Positions 43,170-52,488 of a stretch of DNA of 64,000 bases are shown here, piece by piece. A model generated the notes under the pieces. It had not been told where the DNA came from. It saw nothing but the letters and a program-made list of their open reading frames with translations, and did no database searches. Position 1 is the stretch's first letter; each line of letters starts with the position of its first letter. The position numbers and the translations under genes were made by a program. Origin of the DNA: an uncultured Clostridia bacterium (GTDB taxonomy: Bacteria > Bacillota > Clostridia > Oscillospirales > CAG-272); contig CAOKAC010000005.1 in the NCBI GenBank assembly GCA_948466345.1, forward strand, positions 72,406 through 136,405, written 5' to 3'.

Positions 43170-45275
43170 ATGTTTGAGAAGTACAAAACTTTTACATTTG
43201 AACTGGCCGGCAGACCCCTTGTGGTGGAAACCGGCAAAGTAGCAGGTCTGGCTAACGGTTCCTGTGTAGTACGTTATGGCGATACTGCGGTGCTTGCCTG
43301 TGCTACCGCGTCTGCCCGTCCGCGGGAGGGAATTGATTTTCTTCCTCTGTCTGTAGACTTTGAGGAGAGAATGTATTCTGTGGGCAAAATCCCCGGCGGC
43401 TTTTTAAAACGGGAGGGCAGACCTGGAGAAAAGGCAATTCTTACTTCCCGGGTAATTGACCGTTCTATTCGGCCGCTGTTTCCTAAGGATCTGCGAAATG
43501 ATATAAACGTCTCGTTGACGGTTCTTTCCGTTGACCATGATGCCGCACCGGAAATTGCCGCTATGATTGGTGCTTCCATTGCGCTGTCTATTTCTGATAT
43601 TCCCTGGAACGGGCCTATCGGTGCTGTTTTTGTAGGCATGACCCCTGATGGCAAGATGATGATCAATCCCACCCAAAAGCAGGACGAAACCAGCATTCTG
43701 GATTTAACTGTATCTGCATCTGAGGAAAAGGTGGTTATGATTGAAGCCGGCGCAAAGGAAGTGTCTGACGATGACATGTTCAACGCTATTATGCTGGCGC
43801 ATGCGGTAATTAAGCAGCTGCTTGTATTTATCCGCAATATTGTTTCTGAAGTAGGCAAGGAGAAATTCTCCTATCCTTCCGGCGAACTGGATCACGACAT
43901 GTTTGACGAAATCTTTGCTTATGTGGAAGAGGACGTGATGCAGGCGTTGGATACAGACGATAAGAATATCCGAGACGAGCGCATGGAGCCCATTCAAGAT
44001 AAAATTATGGAAGCTTTTCTAGAAAAATACCCAGAATTGCCCACAATTTATCCGGAGCTTATTTATAAAATTCAAAAGAAAATCGTCCGTCGCTGGTTGC
44101 TGGTTGATAAAAAACGTGTAGACGGTAGACGGATGGATGAGATTCGTCCGCTGAGCGCGGAAGTCGGCCTTTTCAATCGGGTCCATGGTTCCGGTCTCTT
44201 CACCAGAGGCCAAACCCAGGTTATGACTTTGGCTACATTAGGCCCCATCAGCGATGCGCAGATACTGGACGGTATTTGGGCAGAGGACAGCAAACGGTAT
44301 ATGCATCATTACAACTTCCCCGGCTATTCTGTAGGAGAGGCAAAATCCGCAAGAAGTCCCGGACGCCGGGAAATTGGACATGGCGCATTGGCAGAACGGT
44401 CTCTTGTGCCGGTGCTTCCTTCTGTGGAGGACTTCCCGTATGCGATTCGTCTGGTGTCTGAGGTAGTGTCTTCTAACGGTTCTACTTCCCAGGGGTCTGT
44501 TTGCGGTTCCACACTGGCGCTAATGGATGCTGGTGTGCCGATTACCGCGCCGGTTGCAGGTATTTCCTGCGGCTTGATCACTGCGGAAGACAGCGATGAC
44601 TTTATGACTATGATCGATATCCAAGGGCTGGAAGACTTTTACGGCGATATGGACTTTAAGGTAGCCGGTACCCACAAGGGTATCACATCGATTCAGATGG
44701 ATATTAAAGTAGATGGTCTAACTCCGGAGATTATCCGCGAGGCTTTTGAGGTAACCCACAAGGGACGGGATTATATCATTGATGAAATCCTGCTGAAGGC
44801 GATTCCCGAACCTAGAAAACAAGTATCTGAGTTTGCGCCTAAGATGCTTTCCATGAAAATCCATGTAGACAAAATCCGGGAAGTAATCGGCACAGGCGGC
44901 AAGGTGATTCAAAAAATTGTAGCGGATACCGGAGCTAAAATCGATATTGAAGACGATGGCAGTATCTTCATTTCTGCAATTGATCAATCCAGCATTGATG
45001 AAGCGAAAAAGATTATCGATGGGATTGTGTTTGAACCGGAGGCCGGTGCAATTTATGAAGGGGTTGTTACAAGAATTATTCCTATTGGTGCTTTTGTAGA
45101 ATTTGCACCTGGAAAAGAAGGCCTTGTACACATTTCCAAGCTAGATAATAAGCGCACCGAAAAGGTTGAAGACATCTGTAATGTAGGCGACAAGATGCGC
45201 GTCAAATTCCTGGGTGTAGACGAACGTGGCAGATTGAATTTGTCCAGAAAAGACGCTCTGGAAACAGAAGAATAA
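43170..45275 (+). CDS. pnp: Polyribonucleotide nucleotidyltransferase (PNPase)
   Basis: 701 residues, the usual length. Two RNase PH-like domains (1-140 and about 320-540; catalytic-core FTRGQTQVMTLATLGP and DIQGLEDFYGDMDFKVAGT), then KH domain (VDKIREVIGTGGKVIQKIVADTGAKIDIEDDG) and S1 domain (YEGVVTRIIPIGAFVEFAPGKEGLVHISKL). Degrades RNA with phosphate from the 3' end. AGGAGGT-like GGAGG before ATG. Leader hairpin suggests autoregulation. Confidence 0.97.
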   Translation: MFEKYKTFTFELAGRPLVVETGKVAGLANGSCVVRYGDTAVLACATASARPREGIDFLPLSVDFEERMYSVGKIPGGFLKREGRPGEKAILTSRVIDRSIRPLFPKDLRNDINVSLTVLSVDHDAAPEIAAMIGASIALSISDIPWNGPIGAVFVGMTPDGKMMINPTQKQDETSILDLTVSASEEKVVMIEAGAKEVSDDDMFNAIMLAHAVIKQLLVFIRNIVSEVGKEKFSYPSGELDHDMFDEIFAYVEEDVMQALDTDDKNIRDERMEPIQDKIMEAFLEKYPELPTIYPELIYKIQKKIVRRWLLVDKKRVDGRRMDEIRPLSAEVGLFNRVHGSGLFTRGQTQVMTLATLGPISDAQILDGIWAEDSKRYMHHYNFPGYSVGEAKSARSPGRREIGHGALAERSLVPVLPSVEDFPYAIRLVSEVVSSNGSTSQGSVCGSTLALMDAGVPITAPVAGISCGLITAEDSDDFMTMIDIQGLEDFYGDMDFKVAGTHKGITSIQMDIKVDGLTPEIIREAFEVTHKGRDYIIDEILLKAIPEPRKQVSEFAPKMLSMKIHVDKIREVIGTGGKVIQKIVADTGAKIDIEDDGSIFISAIDQSSIDEAKKIIDGIVFEPEAGAIYEGVVTRIIPIGAFVEFAPGKEGLVHISKLDNKRTEKVEDICNVGDKMRVKFLGVDERGRLNLSRKDALETEE

Positions 45276-45289
45276 AATAATACAATATG

Positions 45290-45520
45290 TCCCTCTGCCT
45301 TATGGCAGAGGGATTATGAATTGCGGCGGACAAAGTACATGCTTGCAATAGATTTTGTGGACAAGGCGGACAGGCGCCGCCGCAGTCCACACCATATTGC
45401 TTTGCAAGTGTCGTGCGCGAAGCGCGTTGGCACGCCGGCGCGAGCGGACAAAGCTGTGCAAGGAAAAACTACCGTTTTTCCTTGATGTTAATATGTTCCT
45501 CTGCCACAAGGCAGAGGGAC
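45290..45520. repeat. Intergenic cluster of hairpins, candidate repeat element
   Basis: Bounded by two near-identical hairpins: TCCCTCTGCC-ttat-GGCAGAGGGA (45290-45313) and TCCTCTGCC-acaa-GGCAGAGGGA (45497-45519). Inside, CTTGCAATA...TGTGGAC...GGCGG pairs with CCGCC...GTCCACA...TATTGC, and GTGCGC/GCGCG and AAGGAAAAAC/GTTTTTCCTT make further stems. The stretch is more GC-rich than its flanks. It fills the gap between pnp and the carboxypeptidase. It may be a non-autonomous repeat or a structured RNA; only one copy is in this window. Confidence 0.5.
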
Positions 45521-45543
45521 AATGTGATATTGGGGTAGCATTT

Positions 45544-46686
45544 ATGAACGATAACTGGAAAGGCAATTCCGAGGGCGGATTGTATCCTCAGCAGGAAGTC
45601 AAACGAACATATACACCGGAGGAAGCGGGGCATGGACAACGACGGCGTCCGGTAAGCAGATATCGCCGGCGGAGACGCAGGCCGCCAAATCCGGGTGTGA
45701 TACTTATTACGCTAATTTTTGCTGTAGTCTTTGGCGTTTGTATTTATCTGCTTGTCAGCGGAAGAAATAAACCAGAAGAGAATGTGCAGTCCTCTTCCGA
45801 TATAGGGATACACCAAAATGTGGATGGCTCCGGAGCCGGCTTAGAGGAGAACCGTGAACAAATACTAACCTTGTCAGAGGAATCCGTTCACACAGGAACG
45901 CTTATTTTGGTAAACTATGCCTATCCATATACCTTTCCAAAAGATGCAGAAGCAGAAATTACCTCAGTTTCTTCTTTGAAAAATGACAAATATTATGTTC
46001 GGGATAAGGCCTCGAAACTGCGCAAGAGCACTATTGAAAGATTCAATGTATTAACGGAAGCATATTTTGCGGCAACTGGATTTTCCAGTATGCAGGTAAA
46101 CAGCGGATATCGCAGTTATCAGGAGCAGGTGGATTTGTATGCTGACTACGCAGCCACTAATGGAGAGGATTATGCCAAGGCATATGTAGCCAATCCTGGA
46201 TATAGCGAGCACCATACCGGACTTGCTATGGACTTGAACGTATATGTTCCTGGAGAGGGAACTTACTATGTGGAAAGCTACGAGCCATGTGCGTGGTTTC
46301 GGGAAAACTGCGAGGATTATGGATTTATTCTCCGATATCCGGAGGAGAAGGTGTATATCACCGGTATCAATTATGAGTCTTGGCATTATCGATATGTGGG
46401 TACGCCTCATGCGCGGATCATGGAGGAGCGGGATCTCTGTCTGGAGGAATACATTGACTTTTTGAAATCCTACACATACGACGGCACACGGCTTCTATAT
46501 AACCTGGAAGCAGATACTAGCGTCCCGCTGGCGCCAGAGGAGACATTTGACAAGGGAATTTTGATTTATTATGTGGAGGCTAAGAAGGGAACCACTCAGT
46601 GTAAGATCCCTGCAGACTGTACGTATACGGTATCCGGCAATAACGTAGACGGTTTTATCGTAACAGCGGAGAAAACAGCTTCATAG
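45544..46686 (+). CDS. D-alanyl-D-alanine carboxypeptidase, VanY/M15B family
   Basis: 380 residues. A basic N terminus (RRRPVSRYRRRRRRPP), one membrane segment (about 55-78), and an outer peptidase domain: NSGYRSYQEQVDLYADYA, zinc-site motif YSEHHTGLAMDLNVY, and ESWHYRYVG. Trims the terminal D-Ala of peptidoglycan stems outside the membrane. ATG 45544 is chosen; an upstream extension of 63 codons runs through the hairpin cluster and is not credible. A short C-terminal tail of unknown role follows residue 290. Ribosome site is weak. Confidence 0.8.
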   Translation: MNDNWKGNSEGGLYPQQEVKRTYTPEEAGHGQRRRPVSRYRRRRRRPPNPGVILITLIFAVVFGVCIYLLVSGRNKPEENVQSSSDIGIHQNVDGSGAGLEENREQILTLSEESVHTGTLILVNYAYPYTFPKDAEAEITSVSSLKNDKYYVRDKASKLRKSTIERFNVLTEAYFAATGFSSMQVNSGYRSYQEQVDLYADYAATNGEDYAKAYVANPGYSEHHTGLAMDLNVYVPGEGTYYVESYEPCAWFRENCEDYGFILRYPEEKVYITGINYESWHYRYVGTPHARIMEERDLCLEEYIDFLKSYTYDGTRLLYNLEADTSVPLAPEETFDKGILIYYVEAKKGTTQCKIPADCTYTVSGNNVDGFIVTAEKTAS

Positions 46687-46822
46687 TACTTTTTTACATT
46701 GTTTTCCGCTTGTTTTCAAGTATTTTTCCTTTTGTCTTCAAAAAACTATCACATTTGGGAAATATAATAACAGCATCAGGATAGAATATAAAAATATTTG
46801 CCGAAAGGTATGGTTATAAAAC

Positions 46823-48427
46823 ATGGAAGAATACAGAAACGACAATATGGAGCCTGCGTCTGGAGAAAACGGTGAAGTACGGAATGTACCGCAAAAAGAG
46901 AGAACAGAAGACCCTACAGTACCTTTTCCCGGACAGACCAGCGCCACAGAGTCGACACCTGCGCAAGATACTCCAGATGTACAGAAGCCAACAGCGGATC
47001 CCGCTTCCTGGAATCACTGGTCTAATGCTCAGCCGGCACGGCAGGAGCCGCATCAAGACACTGCCGGCAGCAGTATGGAAGCGAATCGGCAGCCCAACAC
47101 GCAGTATACGCCGCTTGAAAATATAACAGGACAAAGTGGCAGTACGTTGAATCCCGCATGGATGCAAAAAAGCGAGTCTGGTGAATATCGATATCGTCCT
47201 CCTTATGCGCCCACACCGGGGGGGCCTGGAGATAGACCTCCTAAAAAGAAAAAAGAGCACAGCAAAAATAGAGCGGGCATTGCACTAATTGTGGCAGCGT
47301 GTCTTTTGCTTTCATTTGGAATGGGACTTGGCGGCGCGTACTTTGGAATTACGCTGACAAACGGGTCGTCTGCAGGAGGAAGTGCATCTGGAAGAGATCC
47401 GCTTGTGATATACAAAACGGCGGTAATTGCCGATGCAGACGGAAATGAACTCAAAGATCCGCTGACCCAAGCACAGGTTTATAAAACAGTGAAAAACAGT
47501 GTTGTAGAAATTACAACAGATTTTCTCAGTTCATACGGAAATTTCCAATATGTAAGCAGTGGAGCCGGAAGCGGTGTAGTTGTCAGCGAAAACGGTTATA
47601 TTGTAACCAACAATCACGTGATTGTATCAGATAATAAAGTGGCGGATACAATTAAAGTGCGTCTTACCGATGGCACGGAATATGAAGCGCAGTTAATCGG
47701 ACGGGATGAGGACTCCGATATTGCATTGCTGAAAATTGATGCCGAGGAGCTGGAACACGCAGTCTTTGGAGACAGCTCTACTTTACAGGTAGGGGACCAG
47801 GTCATGGCAGTGGGAAATCCCTTGGGGCAATTGGGTGGAACCGCAACGAGCGGTATTGTGTCTGCCACGGACCGGGAAATTACAGTAGACAATACGGTGA
47901 TGACGCTGATCCAGATTGACGCGGCCATCAACCCTGGCAACTCTGGCGGCGGCCTGTTTAATATGAAGGGTGAACTGGTTGGCGTTGTCAACGCCAAATC
48001 CACCGGCACGGAAATTGAGGGACTTGGATTTGCCATTCCCATCAACGATGCAGAGCACGTTATTGGAGAACTGCAGGCAAACGGGTATGTAACTGGAAAA
48101 ACATTTATAGGCGTCAGTCTGTTTGATGTGAAGGATTCTTACACTGCTTATCGGTATTTCCGTTCTCAGGCTACAGGTGTATACGTTATGCGCGTCGGAG
48201 AAGGATACAATGACAGCGCGCTTCAAGTCGGTGACCGAATCATAGCCGTAGATGGAGCGGAAATCACATCCGCAAGCGATGTGGAAGAAGCGATTGAAGG
48301 GCACGCAGTAGGCGATGTGCTTACCTTCACTATTTATCGCGGCGGACAGATGATGGATGTAGAAGTCACCTGTTATGAATATACGCCGGATAGTGATATT
48401 GCATTTTCACAAGACAAGAATCAATAA
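46823..48427 (+). CDS. HtrA/DegP-like membrane-anchored serine protease with PDZ domain
   Basis: 534 residues. A long polar N terminus (1-150), one membrane helix (about 151-177), a trypsin-like domain with His265 (TNNHVI), Asp299 (DSDIALLK) and Ser374 (NPGNSGGG), and one PDZ domain (about 415-515; GVYVMRVGEGYNDSALQVGDRIIAVDG). Degrades misfolded proteins at the outer membrane face under stress. Own unit with a terminator after it. Confidence 0.92.
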   Translation: MEEYRNDNMEPASGENGEVRNVPQKERTEDPTVPFPGQTSATESTPAQDTPDVQKPTADPASWNHWSNAQPARQEPHQDTAGSSMEANRQPNTQYTPLENITGQSGSTLNPAWMQKSESGEYRYRPPYAPTPGGPGDRPPKKKKEHSKNRAGIALIVAACLLLSFGMGLGGAYFGITLTNGSSAGGSASGRDPLVIYKTAVIADADGNELKDPLTQAQVYKTVKNSVVEITTDFLSSYGNFQYVSSGAGSGVVVSENGYIVTNNHVIVSDNKVADTIKVRLTDGTEYEAQLIGRDEDSDIALLKIDAEELEHAVFGDSSTLQVGDQVMAVGNPLGQLGGTATSGIVSATDREITVDNTVMTLIQIDAAINPGNSGGGLFNMKGELVGVVNAKSTGTEIEGLGFAIPINDAEHVIGELQANGYVTGKTFIGVSLFDVKDSYTAYRYFRSQATGVYVMRVGEGYNDSALQVGDRIIAVDGAEITSASDVEEAIEGHAVGDVLTFTIYRGGQMMDVEVTCYEYTPDSDIAFSQDKNQ

Positions 48428-48456
48428 AATTGGATTACTTCTTTTCTCCTAATAAA

Positions 48457-48497
48457 ACAAAAGCAGCCACGGAATTTCCCAGGGCTGCTTTTGTTTC
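48457..48497 (+). terminator. Terminator of the HtrA gene
   Basis: AACAAAAGCAGCC and GGCTGCTTTTGTT form a 12-13-base stem (48457-48468 with 48483-48495). Confidence 0.8.
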
Positions 48498-48584
48498 AGG
48501 ACTAACCAACATGCATATTTTCTAAAGGATTGTATACGCTTCATATTAGGGGCTGATCTTCAATGAGTAAAAGCGGATTGCCTA

Positions 48585-48613
48585 TTGACAACGAGAAAGA
48601 AACATGCTATACT
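48585..48613 (+). promoter_or_regulatory. Promoter of the aspS-gatCAB operon
   Basis: TTGACA (48585-48590), 17-base spacer, TATACT (48608-48613). The T-box leader begins about 18 bases later. Confidence 0.88.
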
Positions 48614-48630
48614 AAACCAAATAAGTAAAA

Positions 48631-48890
48631 GGCTGTGAAGAGACGAGTAGCCGGAGTTGCAGTTCAAGAGAGCCGCGGATGGTGCGAGCGCGGTACGAAT
48701 GCTGCGGTGAAGAACAGCTTGGAGCCTCCACCTGAAAGCGATGCAAGTAGGCGTGGACGCGTGCGGCACGTTATAGCTGCAGGATATACACGTATCTATG
48801 AGCGGATCCGTTGGGATCTATAATGGGTGGTACCGCGGAGGATTTTAGTCCTTCGTCCCTGTTTTACAGGGGCGAAGGACTTTTTTGTAC
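48631..48890 (+). promoter_or_regulatory. T-box riboswitch with terminator, specifier candidate GAAC
   Basis: The conserved T-box TGGGTGGTACCGCGG is at 48824-48838. Stem I features precede it (GAAGAGACGAGTAG at the start, AGAGAG, GGATGGTGCGAGC distal loop). The terminator AGTCCTTCG..CCCTG/CAGGG..CGAAGGACT ends in TTTTTT (48847-48886). The likely specifier segment is GAAGAACAGC; GAAC at 48712-48715 offers AAC (Asn) and overlapping GAA (Glu). Uncharged tRNA should promote read-through. T-box identity is firm; the specifier is inferred. Confidence 0.92.
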
Positions 48891-48939
48891 CCCTTGAGAG
48901 TATTTTAAAACAATATGAAAGAGGAGCAATATTATTAAA

Positions 48940-51027
48940 ATGATGAAAAGAACCATGTATTGCGGTCTGGTACGGGAAGAACAAATGGGAACACGACAGA
49001 CCTGCTGCGGTTGGGTCCAAACAAAGCGGGACATGGGCGGTGTCGTTTTTGTAGATTTGAAAGACCGAGAAGGCATTTTGCAGGTGGTATTTGATGCATC
49101 TGCTTTGGATGAGAGCGCTTTCAAAGCGGCGGATGGATTGCGCAGCCAGTCTGTTATTGCTGTGTCAGGCGTGATCCGTCAGCGCAGCGAGGACACCTAC
49201 AATCCCCGCCTTGCTACTGGAACGGTGGAACTGTATGCAGACTCTTTGGAACTGTTGTCCCAGGCACAGCAACTGCCTTTTTCTATGGACGACAACATCA
49301 GTGTGCGAGAGGATCTACGGCTCCGGTACAGGTATCTGGACCTGCGCAGTCCTGCTATGCTGAAAAATCTCCGCGCCCGGCACTTGGTGCAAAAGGCCAG
49401 CCAGGACTATTTGGATGCACAGGGCTTTATCTGCGTAGAAACGCCTATGCTGTGTAAATCTACTCCGGAAGGCGCTAGAGATTATTTGGTGCCGAGCCGG
49501 GTACATCAGGGATCTTTTTATGCACTGCCCCAGTCTCCTCAAATATATAAGCAGCTGCTGATGGTGGGCGGAATCGATAAATATTATCAGGTGGCCCGCT
49601 GCTTCCGGGATGAAGACCTGCGTGCGGATCGACAGCCGGAATTTACCCAGGTGGATATGGAAATGTCTTTTGTAGACCAAGAAGATATTCTGGTGCATCT
49701 GGAAAAAATGTTTGGACATATTTTCAAGGCGTATACCGGGCGAGATATTACTGAACCTTTTTTGCGTCTCACATGGCATGAGGCGATGGATCGGTATGGC
49801 AGCGACAAACCGGATTTGCGGTTTGACCTTCCTATTATAGACGTTACCGATCTTGCTGCAGAATGTTCTTTCAGCGTATTCCGTTCTGTATGTGACAAAG
49901 GCGGTGTAGTGCGCGCCATTAACGCCAAGGGCTGCGCCAACTTTACCAGAACCCAGATTGAGACCCTTACCGAAAATGCCATTTCTTACGGTGCAAAGGG
50001 GATGGCGTGGATTGCGATCCGTCCCGATGGAGAGGTCTATTCGATTCTTACAAAATATTTTACAAAAGAAGAAATGCAGACTTTGCTGGACCGTATGGGT
50101 GCTGTTCCAGGAGATTTTGTTCTATTTTCTGCAGATACCCTTGCTACTGTCCGCCGCACATTAGGCAATCTGCGTCTGGATGTAGCTGAAATATTGGGTC
50201 TGCGGGATAAGGAAAAATTTTCTTTCCTGTTTGTTACCGATTTTCCGCAGTTTGAATACTCCGAAGAAGAGAAGCGGTATGTTTCTACGCACCATCCCTT
50301 TACCATGCCCTATCCGGAGGATGTGCAGTATTTGTTTACCGATCCTAGCAAAGTGCGGGCACAAGCTTATGATGTGGTGCTCAACGGTATCGAGCTTGGG
50401 AGCGGATCCATCCGAATCCACAGACAGGATGTGCAGGAGAAAATGTTTGAAGCGCTGGGCTTCTCTGCAGAAGAGATTGAGACCCGGTTTGGCTTTATGG
50501 TAAATGCTTTCCGATATGGAACCCCTCCGCACGGTGGCTTTGCCTTTGGCTTGGATCGATTGGTGATGCTGCTGCTTGGTGCAGATTCCCTGCGGGATGT
50601 GATTGCATTCCCGAAAATCAAGGATGCTTCCTGTCCAATGACAGATGCGCCTACTCCTGTAGATCCAGAGCAACTTACCGTTCTTGGATTGGATAAGCTT
50701 TGGGAAGGGGGAGACGGCGGGACGGCAGAAAAGAAAAAACAAACGCCTCGAATCGATGTGCCTGCAGTAGCGGGGCTGGCACGCCTTGCTTTTTCTCAGG
50801 AAGAAATGCAGGGACTGCAGGCAGATATGAAAAATATTATTGCTTTTGCAGACCAACTGTCTAAGGTGGATACAGCTGGTACAGCGGCAGCCGAACACAT
50901 TGTTCCTATGGAAAATGTATTTCGGACAGATGCAGTGGATCATCCATTTGACAGAGATGAACTGTTGGCGGCAGCAAAAACCAAGGATGACGGGTATATC
51001 ACCGTTCCCCGTGTTGTGGAAGGATAG
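48940..51027 (+). CDS. Aspartyl-tRNA synthetase fused to GatC
   Basis: 695 residues. Residues 1 to about 595 form a complete bacterial AspRS: anticodon-binding OB domain (CGWVQTKRDMGGVVFVDLKDREG), class II motif 2 (FRDEDLRADRQPEFTQVDMEMSF), GAD insertion and motif 3 (GFAFGLDRLVMLLLG). After a short linker, residues 602-695 (TPRIDVPAVAGLARLAFSQEEM to ITVPRVVEG) are a whole GatC, the small subunit that steadies GatA-GatB. No frameshift is involved. Following gatA and gatB make this an Asp-tRNA(Asn) amidation operon. The residue often L in discriminating and H in non-discriminating enzymes is M here (KRDMGG). Confidence 0.93.
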   Translation: MMKRTMYCGLVREEQMGTRQTCCGWVQTKRDMGGVVFVDLKDREGILQVVFDASALDESAFKAADGLRSQSVIAVSGVIRQRSEDTYNPRLATGTVELYADSLELLSQAQQLPFSMDDNISVREDLRLRYRYLDLRSPAMLKNLRARHLVQKASQDYLDAQGFICVETPMLCKSTPEGARDYLVPSRVHQGSFYALPQSPQIYKQLLMVGGIDKYYQVARCFRDEDLRADRQPEFTQVDMEMSFVDQEDILVHLEKMFGHIFKAYTGRDITEPFLRLTWHEAMDRYGSDKPDLRFDLPIIDVTDLAAECSFSVFRSVCDKGGVVRAINAKGCANFTRTQIETLTENAISYGAKGMAWIAIRPDGEVYSILTKYFTKEEMQTLLDRMGAVPGDFVLFSADTLATVRRTLGNLRLDVAEILGLRDKEKFSFLFVTDFPQFEYSEEEKRYVSTHHPFTMPYPEDVQYLFTDPSKVRAQAYDVVLNGIELGSGSIRIHRQDVQEKMFEALGFSAEEIETRFGFMVNAFRYGTPPHGGFAFGLDRLVMLLLGADSLRDVIAFPKIKDASCPMTDAPTPVDPEQLTVLGLDKLWEGGDGGTAEKKKQTPRIDVPAVAGLARLAFSQEEMQGLQADMKNIIAFADQLSKVDTAGTAAAEHIVPMENVFRTDAVDHPFDRDELLAAAKTKDDGYITVPRVVEG

Positions 51028-51033
51028 TGTAAT

Positions 51034-52488
51034 ATGAAAGAACTTATCAACAAAAGTGTATATGCACACGCCCAGTCTCTAGAGAAAAAAGAATACTCTG
51101 CGGTGGAACTGACAAAGGCTTATCTGGATACGATTTCTCAGCGTGAGCAGGATGTCCATGCCTATATTTCTACAAATGCAGATTATGCATTGGAGCAGGC
51201 AAAGGCGGCAGATAAGCGGATTGCGGCAGGAGAGGGCGCGGCGCTTACCGGGATTCCTGCCGGCATCAAGGACAATATGTGTACAAAAGGCATTGCTACT
51301 ACTTGCGCTTCAAAAATGCTTGCAGATTATGTACCGCCATACGACGCCCACGTAATTCAGCGGTTGCAGGACGCGGGATATGTGCTACTGGGTAAACTGA
51401 ACATGGATGAGTTTGCTATGGGGTCCTCGACGGAAAACTCTGCCATGGGGATTACGAAAAATCCCTGTGATACTACACGAGTGCCGGGCGGTTCCTCCGG
51501 CGGATCTGCTGCGGCAGTTGCTGCGGGAGAAGCCGCCTACACTCTGGGAAGTGATACCGGCGGTTCTATCCGTCAGCCGGCGGCCTTTTGCGGAGTAGTG
51601 GGAATGAAGCCTACGTACGGGCGCGTTTCCCGATATGGGTTGGTTGCCTTTGCCTCTTCCTTGGATCAGATTGGCCCTGTTACCCGGGACGTGCGGGACA
51701 ATGCATTGGTGCTGTCCGCCATTGCCGGATATGATAAACGGGACGCAACATGCGCCGACAGATCGACAGAGGACTATCTTGCCGGATTACAGGACGGTGT
51801 TGCCGGTCTGCGAATTGGTCTTCCGGAAGAATTTTTTGGGGATGGTATTTCGGCGGATGTAAAACAGGCAGTGCTGGCTGCAGCAGATACCTTAGAAGGA
51901 ATGGGAGCTGCGCTTGTGCAGGTGAAAATGCCCTCTTTGGATCATGCCCTGGCCGCTTATTATGTCATTTCCTCAGCGGAGGCTTCCTCTAATCTGGCAC
52001 GATTTGACGGAGTACGATATGGATATCGGGCAGCGGATTTTTCCGATATGGATACGTTATATCAGAACAGCCGCAGCGAAGGGTTTGGTGCGGAGGTGAA
52101 ACGACGGATCATGCTGGGAACCTTTGCCTTGTCCTCCGGATACTACGATGCGTATTATAAAAAAGCGCTGCAGGTGCGCAGTTTGGTACGGGCGGATTTT
52201 GATGCAGCCTTTGAAAAATGCGATTGTATCCTTTCTCCGGTTGCGCCTACTGTTGCCTATAAAATTGGAGAAAAAACCAGCGATCCTTTGGAAATGTACT
52301 TGGGAGATGCCTACAGCGTTCCGGTAAATATCGCCGGGCTTCCGGCGCTGTCCATGCCCTGTGGAACAGGAGAAGGAGGTATGCCGGTAGGCATGCAGCT
52401 TATTGGCCCCGCCTTTTCTGAAGCGATGCTGTACCGTGTTGGATATGCTTTTGAAATGGGAAAGGGGGAAGGTAAAGTATGCAGATGA
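51034..52488 (+). CDS. gatA: Asp-tRNA(Asn)/Glu-tRNA(Gln) amidotransferase subunit A
   Basis: 484 residues of the amidase-signature family. Catalytic Lys79 (GIKDN), Ser154 (GGSSGGS) and Ser178 (DTGGSIRQPA) are all in place. Releases ammonia from glutamine and passes it to GatB. Six bases after the aspS-gatC stop; its last ten bases overlap gatB. Confidence 0.97.
   Translation: MKELINKSVYAHAQSLEKKEYSAVELTKAYLDTISQREQDVHAYISTNADYALEQAKAADKRIAAGEGAALTGIPAGIKDNMCTKGIATTCASKMLADYVPPYDAHVIQRLQDAGYVLLGKLNMDEFAMGSSTENSAMGITKNPCDTTRVPGGSSGGSAAAVAAGEAAYTLGSDTGGSIRQPAAFCGVVGMKPTYGRVSRYGLVAFASSLDQIGPVTRDVRDNALVLSAIAGYDKRDATCADRSTEDYLAGLQDGVAGLRIGLPEEFFGDGISADVKQAVLAAADTLEGMGAALVQVKMPSLDHALAAYYVISSAEASSNLARFDGVRYGYRAADFSDMDTLYQNSRSEGFGAEVKRRIMLGTFALSSGYYDAYYKKALQVRSLVRADFDAAFEKCDCILSPVAPTVAYKIGEKTSDPLEMYLGDAYSVPVNIAGLPALSMPCGTGEGGMPVGMQLIGPAFSEAMLYRVGYAFEMGKGEGKVCR

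Noticed and set aside
45355..45543. In-frame 63-codon extension of the carboxypeptidase
   Set aside because: It runs through the hairpin cluster, has odd Arg/Cys-rich composition and lacks a ribosome site; ATG 45544 gives the normal topology.
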